A DNA stretch of 7,490 nt, from assembly GCA_003695215.1 (NCBI GenBank), contig RFIM01000333.1, forward strand, positions 1-7,490, in the 5' to 3' direction. Every line of letters begins with the position of its first letter. The first letter of the stretch is position 1. The position numbers and the translations under genes were made by a program. The DNA comes from Chloroflexota bacterium (GTDB lineage Bacteria > Chloroflexota > Anaerolineae > Aggregatilineales > UBA2796). Of this stretch, positions 1 through 6,142 are shown in pieces. Below the pieces are notes generated by a model. It was not told the DNA's origin. It worked only from the letters and a program-made list of their open reading frames with translations, and ran no database searches.

Positions 1-335
1 ACCACGCGCGGGCGCGGAATCGGCACCCAGCTTTGCTCGTGTGCCTTGCCGATGAAGTAGTGCAGCATGCCTTCAGTGATCTCAAACTCTGAGATCACGC
101 CATCACGTAGCGGACGCACTACTAAAATGTGCGAAGGCGCTTTGCCGCCCATCTCTTTGGCTTCTTGCCCGTAAGTGATCGGACGGCGCGTTTTCTTCTC
201 AATGGCCGCGTAAGACGGCTCGTTGATGACGATGCCCTTGCCGCGCACATAGACCAGCGTGTTGGCTGTGCCGAGATCGATCCCGATGTCAAGTGAGAAT
301 AGACCGAGTAACCAGTCAAGCGGGCTAAGACCCAA
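1..335 (-). CDS. mreB: Rod shape-determining protein MreB, N-terminal part (runs off left edge)
   Basis: This is a bacterial actin homologue that polymerises on the inner face of the membrane and guides the cell-wall elongation machinery. The first 111 codons are visible; MreB is usually about 330-350 residues, so roughly a third is present. Residues 5-14 (PLDWLLGLFS) look like the short N-terminal amphipathic membrane-binding helix. The actin phosphate-1 loop follows as DIGIDLGTANTLVY (about 16-29). Then come INEPSYAAIE and GQEAKEMGGKAPSHI, all strongly MreB-like. I chose the TTG start at 335 because an AGGAG lies 8 bases upstream. An in-frame GTG at 344 overlaps that AGGAG and is less likely. 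Partners such as MreC and MreD would lie beyond the left edge. The identification is near certain; the start codon is inferred. Confidence 0.95.
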   Translation of the reverse strand, partial: MGLSPLDWLLGLFSLDIGIDLGTANTLVYVRGKGIVINEPSYAAIEKKTRRPITYGQEAKEMGGKAPSHILVVRPLRDGVISEFEITEGMLHYFIGKAHEQSWVPIPRPRV

Positions 336-343
336 AGTAGGCA

Positions 344-348
344 CTCCT
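344..348 (-). promoter_or_regulatory. Ribosome binding site of mreB that favours a TTG start
   Basis: AGGAG on the minus strand ends 8 bases before a TTG codon (333-335). It overlaps the alternative GTG (342-344), which could not use it. This spacing is what decides the start. Confidence 0.6.
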
Positions 349-394
349 GAGCTTACGATTGGCGCTGAGATGCAAAATGAGCAGCCGAAAAGCG

Positions 395-423
395 ATTATA
401 GCCGCCTGATAGGCAGCTTGCCA
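395..423 (-). promoter_or_regulatory. Probable sigma70-type promoter of mreB
   Basis: On the minus strand a perfect TATAAT (395-400) is preceded by a 17-bp spacer and a weak -35 hexamer, TGGCAA (418-423), which matches TTGACA at three of six positions. Transcription would begin near 388, leaving about 50 bases of leader before the TTG start. The spacer (401-417) is itself an imperfect dyad, so a bound repressor could block the promoter. This call rests on consensus matching only. Confidence 0.5.
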
Positions 424-489
424 TGAGATGTTTCTCAGAAAGCAGCGCCTGCTGAACAGGTTCAACGGTTGCCACACTAGCGGCGCTAG
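401..489. repeat. Cluster of five short dyad symmetries between divergent mreB and MOSC genes
   Basis: Five inverted repeats lie in 89 bp. They are GCCGCCT-GAT-AGGCAGC at 401-417 (one mismatched pair), TGAGA-TGTT-TCTCA at 424-437, AGCAG-CGC-CTGCT at 441-453, TGAAC-AG-GTTCA at 453-464 and CTAGC-GGC-GCTAG at 477-489. The last four are perfect with 5-bp arms. The arms differ from one another, so this is not one repeated operator. The positions, between a leftward promoter at 395-423 and a rightward one at 505-532, suit regulator binding or local cruciform or hairpin structure. I see no coding sequence or RNA gene here. The dyads are directly visible; function is inferred. Confidence 0.45.
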
Positions 490-504
490 CTTTGATGATC
501 GATG

Positions 505-532
505 TTGCATGAATGGCATCGCTTGTGATAAT
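505..532 (+). promoter_or_regulatory. Probable promoter of the MOSC-KAP-glycosyltransferase operon
   Basis: TTGCAT (505-510) serves as a -35 element, with a 16-bp spacer and an extended -10, TG-T-GATAAT (524-532). Transcription would start near 539, about 25 bases before the ATG at 564. That start position also argues against the in-frame ATG at 513, which would lie upstream of the transcript. Confidence 0.5.
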
Positions 533-563
533 ATGCTCGCTGTTTAGCGAAAGTGAGCCTTTT

Positions 564-1037
564 ATGACCATAGGGACGCTTGAGAGCATCACCTATAAGC
601 CCAAGCAAGCGCCGCCTGTGCCGCGTGGTTATCAGCGCGTGGCAGCGCAAGAAGCGCGACTGATCGCCGATTATGGCATCGAAGGCGACCGCAAAGGCGG
701 CCATCCGAAGCGCAACTTGAATGTCATGGACACAATCACGCTGGCAGAGCTGGCTGCTGAGGGCTATCCGACGGGCGCGGGCGTGCTGGGCGAGAATTTG
801 GTCATCAGCGGGATTGATCTGCGCCGCTTGCCTGCGGGCGCGCACTTGCAGATCGGCGCTGAGGCCATTGTTCAGCTGGGCAAGCTGCGCGAGCCCTGTG
901 AGCAGCTCACTGAGCTGGATAGCCGCATGCCCGACTCAGTCGTCGGGCGCGTCGGTTTCATGTGCCGCGTGGTGCGCGGCGGCCTGATCCGCGTCGGCGA
1001 TCCTGTCGCTGTAGTGCTGCCGCCTGAGACTTTTTAA
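564..1037 (+). CDS. Small stand-alone MOSC-domain protein
   Basis: This 157-residue protein is essentially one MOSC domain, the beta-barrel fold found at the C-terminus of molybdenum-cofactor sulfurases. In that family a conserved cysteine is thought to carry sulfur or bind the metal cofactor. Visible signatures are GIEGDRKGGHP (38-48), GENLVISGIDL (76-86) and the expected cysteine in LREPCEQL (Cys112). Stand-alone forms of this size are common, and their substrates are mostly unknown. There is no signal peptide, so it is probably cytoplasmic. I preferred the ATG at 564 to the ATG at 513 because the domain begins soon after it and a promoter lies between the two. Upstream there is only a weak GTGAG. 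The stop is 12 bp before the KAP gene, suggesting cotranscription. Family assignment is strong; the reaction is unknown. Confidence 0.88.
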   Translation: MTIGTLESITYKPKQAPPVPRGYQRVAAQEARLIADYGIEGDRKGGHPKRNLNVMDTITLAELAAEGYPTGAGVLGENLVISGIDLRRLPAGAHLQIGAEAIVQLGKLREPCEQLTELDSRMPDSVVGRVGFMCRVVRGGLIRVGDPVAVVLPPETF

Positions 1038-1049
1038 GAGCGATTTAAT

Positions 1050-2402
1050 ATGCGTTTTGTGGCTGACGAACCGATCAGGCGGCCTGACGACGATCTATTG
1101 CGTTTCAAGGACTTTGTGGACTTGATTGAAGGGGCAGTGCGCAGCACCGAGGCGCCGTTCGTCTACGGCGTGCTCGGCGATTGGGGAACGGGCAAGACCT
1201 CAGCTTTGCGCCTGCTGGAAGCGCGCTTCCGCGACGAGAACGGCAGACTTGGGCCACGCTTCCCTGATGGCGGGAACATTATCGTGCCGATCTGGTTTGA
1301 CGCTTGGAAATACGAGAACGAAGCGCACATCGTCTATCCGCTGCTGTACGCCATCAAGAAGCAATATGAATTCGACGTGGGTCAAGAGAAGCGCAGCAGG
1401 ATAGCGAGCGCTTTCCGAACCGTAGTAGCGACCAGCTTGCTAGTTGTCGGTCAGGTCGGTTTGAAAGCGCTCCTGAGCAACCTGACCAGCGGCGCCGTCG
1501 ACCTGAAATTGCTCGAAGAATCGATCACGCGCGTGCGCAAAGCGCAAGAGGGCCAAGAACAGAGCCCATTTGAGAGCATCCTGAGCGATTGGACGGATAG
1601 CGTGGGCCAATTCAGCGAGGCCTTCGAAGCGCTGCTGGATACCTACGCCAGAGAATTGGTCGGCTCGGAAGATCAGCAGCGCGTCCGTTTTTTGATTCTG
1701 GTTGACGATTTGGATCGCTGCTTGCCTGAGACGACCATCAGCATCTTGGAGAGCATCAAGCATCACCTGAGCGTGCCGCGCTGCATCTTTGTGCTAGCCA
1801 TCAACGGTCGTGTTATCTACCAGACCATTCGGCGCAAGTACGGCAGCGAAATGATCGATGGGCGTGAATATCTGGAGAAGATCATCAATTACAGCTTCTA
1901 TATGCCAGAGCTCGATCTCAGTCGCGAGCGAGAGGCGATGAGAGAATTTGTGGAAAAGCAGCGCCAAGTGATCCTTGGCAGGGACGATCTCCGACGCGAG
2001 TTTAACGCTTTGATCAATGCGTTGAGCGAATGCAAGTTCAACAATCCGCGCCGCATCAAGCGAATCCTGAATCGGTTTGTGATCTATCTCAAGCGACTTC
2101 CTGAGCGCGATAGAGGTGATGCCTTCCTGCCTAATGCCATCCGCCTGATGCTGATCGCTGAGTACTTCCCAACGCTCTTCCAGCTATATATGCGGATCAA
2201 CCGCGAGGCTTCCGAACGTATCAAGAAGTTGCTGGACGGCTCAATAAAAGTTCAAGATTTTGAGGTAATGCACGGCATCAATGTGGCACATCTGTTGCCG
2301 CAAATGCGTCACATGCAAGAGTTATTCAACTTGCCCGCGGCAAACGACCAGATATTTGCAAACCAAGTGCAGCAGATTTTCGAACTCACGCGCCTGTTCT
2401 AG
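1050..2402 (+). CDS. KAP-family P-loop NTPase
   Basis: This 450-residue NTPase belongs to the KAP family (named for Kidins220/ARMS and PifA) within the STAND-related P-loop ATPases. The N-terminal ADEPIRRPDDDLLRFKDFV segment is typical. Walker A is GDWGTGKTS (43-51), followed by the family block WFDAWKYEN (82-90). Walker B is FLILVDDLDRC (214-224). A sensor-like FVLAINGRVIYQTIRRKYG lies at 247-265, and the arginine-rich NNPRRIKRILNRF at 331-343 is also characteristic. KAP proteins usually carry two or four membrane helices between the Walker motifs. Here only one modestly hydrophobic stretch (about 124-143) is seen, so it may be soluble or peripheral. Bacterial relatives include the phage-exclusion protein PifA, but most are uncharacterised. 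Gaps of 12 bp before and 7 bp after suggest an operon. No strong Shine-Dalgarno is visible, so translational coupling is possible. The role is unknown. Confidence 0.88.
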   Translation: MRFVADEPIRRPDDDLLRFKDFVDLIEGAVRSTEAPFVYGVLGDWGTGKTSALRLLEARFRDENGRLGPRFPDGGNIIVPIWFDAWKYENEAHIVYPLLYAIKKQYEFDVGQEKRSRIASAFRTVVATSLLVVGQVGLKALLSNLTSGAVDLKLLEESITRVRKAQEGQEQSPFESILSDWTDSVGQFSEAFEALLDTYARELVGSEDQQRVRFLILVDDLDRCLPETTISILESIKHHLSVPRCIFVLAINGRVIYQTIRRKYGSEMIDGREYLEKIINYSFYMPELDLSREREAMREFVEKQRQVILGRDDLRREFNALINALSECKFNNPRRIKRILNRFVIYLKRLPERDRGDAFLPNAIRLMLIAEYFPTLFQLYMRINREASERIKKLLDGSIKVQDFEVMHGINVAHLLPQMRHMQELFNLPAANDQIFANQVQQIFELTRLF

Positions 2403-2409
2403 AGCAACA

Positions 2410-4329
2410 ATGTCCGCCAGGCATTTTACTGTCGTCCGCCTGATATTGTTAGCGCTGTACATGGCTATGTTGCTGCATAGCCACGCCTTCAGCTTGCCCT
2501 ACATCGATCATCCTGATGAGCCTAGCCTTTATCTCGCCGGCCAAGTTTGGATTGGCGCCTTTGAGATGGGCAGTCACATGCGCGGTTACCCACCTGCCTA
2601 TCTTGCGCTGGAGCTGGGCATTGCGCAGCTTTTGCGCGCGCTCGGCTTCTCTGAGATGAGCCAGACGATCAATGTGATGCGCTGGATTGCGATGCTGGTT
2701 AGTGGCGGTACGCTATGGCTGATCTTCAGCGCAGCGCGCGAGGCTGCAGGCGATTGGGCGTCGCTCTTAGCAGGCATCACATGGCTGACAGCGCCGATTG
2801 TGGTCTCGCACAGCGTTTACGCCACAACAGACCCAGTGGTGTGCTTCGCAATGGCTTGGTCGCTGTGGCTCTCAATTGTGGCGCTGCGCCGTGAGCGTCC
2901 ACACTGGGCGTTGATCGGCATGGGCGTCGGCGCTATGGCAGTGCTGGTCAAGTTCATGGTTGTGCCGTCGCTTTTGGCAGGTGTGACGGCGCTCTTGTTC
3001 TGGCTGCGCGATAGAAAGCTTGGCATGCGCTTGCTGGCAGGGCAGCTCGCTATTGTGTCAATCACTGCGTTCTTGCTCTTTGGCGTCTTACGAACTGAAG
3101 GGCAATTCCCTTATGAAGACCCAAACCCTGACGCAGAAGTCAATCTCATTCAGCGCGAAGGCGTGCAGAGCATGCTCTACAACCTGGCTAATGCTCGGCG
3201 CGTGCTGAACAACATTGGCTACGTCTTCGTGCCTGTGCGGGATATCTATGGGATAGCTGTGCCGCTTTGGCTGCTCAGCGGCGCTATTGCCTGGCTTATG
3301 GCGCGATCGGCGCGGATAGATTGGCGCGTCATTCTGCTGTGCTTGATCGGCATCTTGGCTGTGCCTTGGATCATGGCATCGTTCACTGAGATTGGCTTGC
3401 AGCGCATTCGCGATGTGCTACCTGCTGTAACAGCGCTGTGCGTGTTGTTAGGCATCGCGGCAGCGCAAGTTTGGCGCGCCTTGCCCAGGAAGCGCCTCTT
3501 TTATTGGCTCTATGGCGGCGCTGTGGCCCTGTGGATCGGCTTGGCGATCCTGCCGAACCTGATGGCGACGCTCGCTTTGGTGAGCGAGCGCGCTTTTCCT
3601 GATCGGCGCGTGGAATTGCGCCAATGGGCTGACGCTAGCCTTGAGGCAGGCTGGGTGGCTGTGCCGCACAGCTATGAGAAAGTTTTCAATCCGTTCTGGA
3701 GCGGCTTGAAAGGCGCCCAGTGGTTCGATTGGCTGAACTACGGGCACACCTTCGGAAAAGAGCCGCTCAGCTACTGGCGCGACCAGCGCGGCGTGCTGTA
3801 CATTATCCTTCCCGCAGATCAAGTGCTGCGCGATAGCCGCATGAATGAATACCTGGCACAGATGTTGCCGCTCAAAGCTTTTCTCAATCCGCCCTATCGG
3901 CGCGGTGAGGAAGTCTTTGTCTACCGCACTGTGCCAATTCAGACACCGCTTGAGGCAAATTTCGGCGATCAGATCGCGCTGCTGGGCATGGACCTGAGGC
4001 TTGAGGCAGAGTCGCTACGCGTGCGTCTATATTGGCGCGCGCAACAACCGCCACAGCGCGATTACTCGCTTTACCTACATCTGACGCCGCTCGCCTCGCG
4101 CCAAATCTTAGCGCAGCAAGATGGCCCGCCGAAAGCGAGACGTCCAACTTCCAGCTGGCAGGATACCGATGAGCGCTTGATCGGCGATTGGTTCACGCTC
4201 AACTTATCAGAAGCGTGCGATGTACGCCTGATCGCAGGCCTATACGACTCAGCCACTGGTGAGCGTTTGCGCTTGCCTGACGGTGCAGATTATGTTGAGC
4301 TGTGGCGCAAGCCTTGCGCAAATTTTTGA
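2410..4329 (+). CDS. GT-C membrane glycosyltransferase (PMT/ArnT-like, GT39/GT83 style) with C-terminal beta domain
   Basis: This 639-residue polytopic membrane protein is probably a transferase that uses a polyprenyl-phosphate sugar to glycosylate a lipid or protein on the outer face of the membrane. A signal-anchor helix (about 7-29) leads into the first outer loop with DHPDEP (33-38). That is where GT-C enzymes keep their acidic catalytic motif. Roughly 10-12 hydrophobic segments follow up to about residue 384. A soluble region begins near 393. A separate module at about 515-632 contains FGDQIALLGMDL, VRLYWRAQQPP, HLTPLASRQILAQQDGPP and LIAGLYDSATGERL. It reads as a beta-sandwich, a style I associate with Chloroflexota membrane glycosyltransferases. 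The ATG at 2410 lies 7 bp after the KAP stop. The reading frame is open back to 2281, but that part is Cys-rich shadow sequence inside the KAP gene. Donor and acceptor are unknown. Confidence 0.82.
   Translation: MSARHFTVVRLILLALYMAMLLHSHAFSLPYIDHPDEPSLYLAGQVWIGAFEMGSHMRGYPPAYLALELGIAQLLRALGFSEMSQTINVMRWIAMLVSGGTLWLIFSAAREAAGDWASLLAGITWLTAPIVVSHSVYATTDPVVCFAMAWSLWLSIVALRRERPHWALIGMGVGAMAVLVKFMVVPSLLAGVTALLFWLRDRKLGMRLLAGQLAIVSITAFLLFGVLRTEGQFPYEDPNPDAEVNLIQREGVQSMLYNLANARRVLNNIGYVFVPVRDIYGIAVPLWLLSGAIAWLMARSARIDWRVILLCLIGILAVPWIMASFTEIGLQRIRDVLPAVTALCVLLGIAAAQVWRALPRKRLFYWLYGGAVALWIGLAILPNLMATLALVSERAFPDRRVELRQWADASLEAGWVAVPHSYEKVFNPFWSGLKGAQWFDWLNYGHTFGKEPLSYWRDQRGVLYIILPADQVLRDSRMNEYLAQMLPLKAFLNPPYRRGEEVFVYRTVPIQTPLEANFGDQIALLGMDLRLEAESLRVRLYWRAQQPPQRDYSLYLHLTPLASRQILAQQDGPPKARRPTSSWQDTDERLIGDWFTLNLSEACDVRLIAGLYDSATGERLRLPDGADYVELWRKPCANF
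4305..4327 (+). terminator. Rho-independent terminator inside the end of the glycosyltransferase gene
   Basis: A stem GCGCAA-GCC-TTGCGC (4305-4319) is followed by AAA and then five T (4323-4327). The last T is the first base of the TGA stop codon. It could close the MOSC-KAP-glycosyltransferase transcript before the TetR promoter at 4340-4366. The T-run is short, so termination may be partial. Confidence 0.5.
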
Positions 4330-4339
4330 GCCTACACCT

Positions 4340-4385
4340 TTGCACAATGGCAGAATGTGCTACAATCTCTCAACAAACGTTCGTT
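4340..4385 (+). promoter_or_regulatory. TetR gene promoter with overlapping operator candidate
   Basis: An extended -10, TG-C-TACAAT (4358-4366), is preceded by TTGCAC (4340-4345) at a short 15-bp spacing. The good -10 probably carries the promoter. The predicted start is near 4373. Just downstream is the dyad AACG-TT-CGTT (4376-4385), placed where a TetR dimer could block transcription of its own gene. Autorepression is the family's usual habit, but this particular site is inferred. Confidence 0.45.
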
Positions 4386-4406
4386 CAGTAACCAGACACA
4401 CCTGCC

Positions 4407-4979
4407 ATGTCGCGCAATTCACGCCGCCTGGATCAGATTCGCGCCGTTGCCGAGCGCCTTTTCCGCGATAAAGGCTACTTGGCGACTTCGATGCGCGATA
4501 TCGCCGATGAGATGCATCTGAGAGGCGGCGGCAGCCTATACGCGCATATCAAAGGCAAAGAAGACCTGCTGTGGAGCATTGCCAACGAGGCAACGGATGC
4601 TTTCTTCGCCGCACTTGAGGCTGTCTGTGCGCAGCCTGCCACGCCTTATGAGCGTTTGCGCGCTGCGATCATCGCACACTTGCTGGTGATCACGCAGCAC
4701 TTGGGCGCAGCGGCTGTCTATTTCGATGAGTGGCGGCACCTGACCGAGCCGCGGCGCAGTCAGTTCATGGCACGCCGCGATGCCTATGAAAAGCAGTTCC
4801 AAACGCTCTTGGAAGCCTGCGTTGCCAGTGGCGCCTGCCATGCGAGCGATACGCGTCTGGCTACGCTACACTTGCTAAGTGCCATGAACGCCATGCGCCA
4901 CTGGTACAAGCCTGACGGCAGGCTTTCGGCACAGCAAGTGGCAGAGGCCTTAGCCGATATGCTGCTACATGGCTTGTGA
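4407..4979 (+). CDS. TetR/AcrR-family transcriptional regulator (FadR/KstR2-like C-terminal domain)
   Basis: This 190-residue dimeric DNA-binding repressor has the TetR N-terminal helix-turn-helix at about 9-55 (IRAVAERLFRDKGYLATSMRDIADE, then GGSLYAHIKGKEDLL). The C-terminal ligand domain contains YFDEWRHLTEPRR (105-117), ARRDAYEKQFQTLLEACVASG (122-142) and MRHWYKPDGRLSAQQVAEAL (163-182). This pattern resembles regulators of fatty-acid or steroid catabolism that sense acyl-CoA esters, such as FadR of Bacillus and KstR2. An acyl-CoA ligand is therefore a reasonable but unproven guess. No clear Shine-Dalgarno precedes the ATG. The gene has its own promoter and possible operator. The exporter gene 117 bp downstream in the same direction is a plausible target, though a catabolic operon elsewhere is equally possible. 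Confidence 0.88.
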   Translation: MSRNSRRLDQIRAVAERLFRDKGYLATSMRDIADEMHLRGGGSLYAHIKGKEDLLWSIANEATDAFFAALEAVCAQPATPYERLRAAIIAHLLVITQHLGAAAVYFDEWRHLTEPRRSQFMARRDAYEKQFQTLLEACVASGACHASDTRLATLHLLSAMNAMRHWYKPDGRLSAQQVAEALADMLLHGL

Positions 4980-5096
4980 GCCCAGGCCATCACTTGAGCG
5001 CGTATCAGGGCGCCGCCCTTTGCCCTGAAAGGTCTGCGCTGCAGGCAAAGTGGCGAGAATCAGCTGCGAAAGGTCAGCATCACACACGAGATTAGC
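4980..5096 (+). promoter_or_regulatory. TetR-EamA intergenic leader with two overlapping hairpins and a direct repeat
   Basis: Hairpin A pairs TCAGGGC (5005-5011) with GCCCTGA (5022-5028). Hairpin B pairs CTTTGCC (5018-5024) with GGCAAAG (5044-5050) and extends by two pairs if one C is bulged. They share 5022-5024, so they cannot form together. GAAAGGTC occurs twice (5027-5034 and 5068-5075), 41 bp apart. Neither hairpin has a T-run, so I do not call a terminator. No convincing separate promoter for the transporter gene was seen, so it may be read through from the TetR gene. Confidence 0.4.
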
Positions 5097-6116
5097 ATGA
5101 CAACCAAATCACTCCGCACGACACTGCTGATGCGTCTGCGTCAGCGCAGGCGCGAACGTTGGCTGGCAGATAGTGCCTTGCTGAGCGTCGCCGCTATCTG
5201 GGGATCGACATTTTTCATGATCAAAGAGGCCACGCAAGGCTTCCCTGTCTTGGCGTTCCTGACCTTGCGCTTCGCGATCGCCGCAGTGGCTCTGGTGCCG
5301 CTCACTGCGCGCGCAGTGCAACGGCGCGGCGCTATGCCAACGCGCCGTGAATGGGCCTGGGGCATCGGCGCCGGCTTGCTCTTCACAGCCGGCTATGTTT
5401 TCCAGACCTTTGCGCTGCGCACAGTGGACGCTGGCCGAGCGGGCTTTATCACAGGCTTGTACGTGATCTTCGTGCCGTTTCTCGGCTTGTTGTTCTTGCG
5501 GCAACCGATTGAGCGGCGCGTGCTGCTGGGAGGCACTTTGGCGTTTTTCGGCATGGCCCTGCTCGGCTACGCGCCTGGCGGCACCTTGCTAGGCGATATT
5601 TTGGCAATCTTGTGCGCTTTAGCGTACGCAGCGCATATTTTGGCGATTGGACAGATGCCGCGCACAGCCGATTGGCGCTTTCTGGCATTGGCGCAGGCCT
5701 TGACGGTCGCTGTAGTGTGCGGCGCGCTCTTGCCGATCATGGCGGCCGTGCGCCAATGCTCTGCTGAACTATGTGCCGTTCTGGCGCCTTTCGCCGATCC
5801 CTTACCAACGGACCTGCCGCTGAAAGTGCTGCTTGTAGCTGCCTTCACAGGCTTGTTCGCCACAGCTTTCGGCCTGGTAGTGCAAGTTTGGGCGCAGCGC
5901 ATCTTGCCGCCAAGCGATGCAGCCTTGATCTTCGCCCTGGAAGCGCCTTTCGCCGTCTTGTTCGGCGTGCTCTTCCTGAACGAAGTGCTGACTCTGGTTG
6001 GCTTGGCAGGCTGCCTGCTGATTTTCAGCAGCACGCTTGTGGTGACGCTCGGCGCACAGCAGGCTATTGCAGCCGACCAAAGCCTTGAGGCTGTGCCGAG
6101 CGAAGCTGCCGATTGA
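5097..6116 (+). CDS. DMT superfamily EamA-type transporter
   Basis: This 339-residue inner-membrane protein has about ten hydrophobic helices arranged as two EamA repeats. The family exports metabolites, amino acids or drugs by proton-coupled transport; substrates cannot be read from sequence. The first repeat opens with SVAAIWGSTFFMIKEA (30-45), followed by FLTLRFAIAA (54-63), FQTFALRTVDAGRAGFITGLY (102-122) and VPFLGLLFL (126-134). The second repeat holds the matching ATAFGLVVQVWAQR (255-268) and LEAPFAVLFGVLFLNE (281-296). The N-terminus is basic (RLRQRRRERW, 13-22), consistent with a cytoplasmic start. The C-terminal 20 residues are polar. The ATG at 5097 has only a weak GAG upstream; Met12 (5130) is an alternative. 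It lies downstream of the TetR gene, possibly under its control, and converges on mrp with a 26-bp gap. Confidence 0.88.
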   Translation: MTTKSLRTTLLMRLRQRRRERWLADSALLSVAAIWGSTFFMIKEATQGFPVLAFLTLRFAIAAVALVPLTARAVQRRGAMPTRREWAWGIGAGLLFTAGYVFQTFALRTVDAGRAGFITGLYVIFVPFLGLLFLRQPIERRVLLGGTLAFFGMALLGYAPGGTLLGDILAILCALAYAAHILAIGQMPRTADWRFLALAQALTVAVVCGALLPIMAAVRQCSAELCAVLAPFADPLPTDLPLKVLLVAAFTGLFATAFGLVVQVWAQRILPPSDAALIFALEAPFAVLFGVLFLNEVLTLVGLAGCLLIFSSTLVVTLGAQQAIAADQSLEAVPSEAAD

Positions 6117-6142
6117 CTGCTGCGCTCGGCGTTTCACGGCGC

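Noticed and set aside
513..563. Upstream in-frame ATG extending the MOSC protein by 17 residues
   Set aside because: It lies upstream of the predicted -10 box and transcription start, and the extension adds nothing MOSC-like.
2281..2409. Upstream extension of the glycosyltransferase frame by 43 codons into the KAP gene
   Set aside because: The extension is Cys-rich shadow sequence lying inside a well-supported KAP coding end; the ATG at 2410 is followed directly by a signal-anchor helix.
3448..3822. 124-codon minus-strand open frame within the glycosyltransferase gene
   Set aside because: No domain, no ribosome binding site and full overlap with a strong gene.
5275..5282. GCGATCGC octamer, suggestive of cyanobacterial HIP1
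   Set aside because: I noticed only one exact copy in 7.5 kb, whereas HIP1-rich genomes have it about every kilobase; other features do not suggest a cyanobacterium.
5567..6034. 155-codon minus-strand open frame opposite the EamA gene
   Set aside because: It is Lys/Arg/Ala-rich with no recognisable domain and lies wholly antisense to a convincing ten-helix transporter.
6117..6142. Possible bidirectional terminator in the EamA/mrp convergent gap
   Set aside because: Only weak GC-rich pairing is visible and there is no T-run on either strand.
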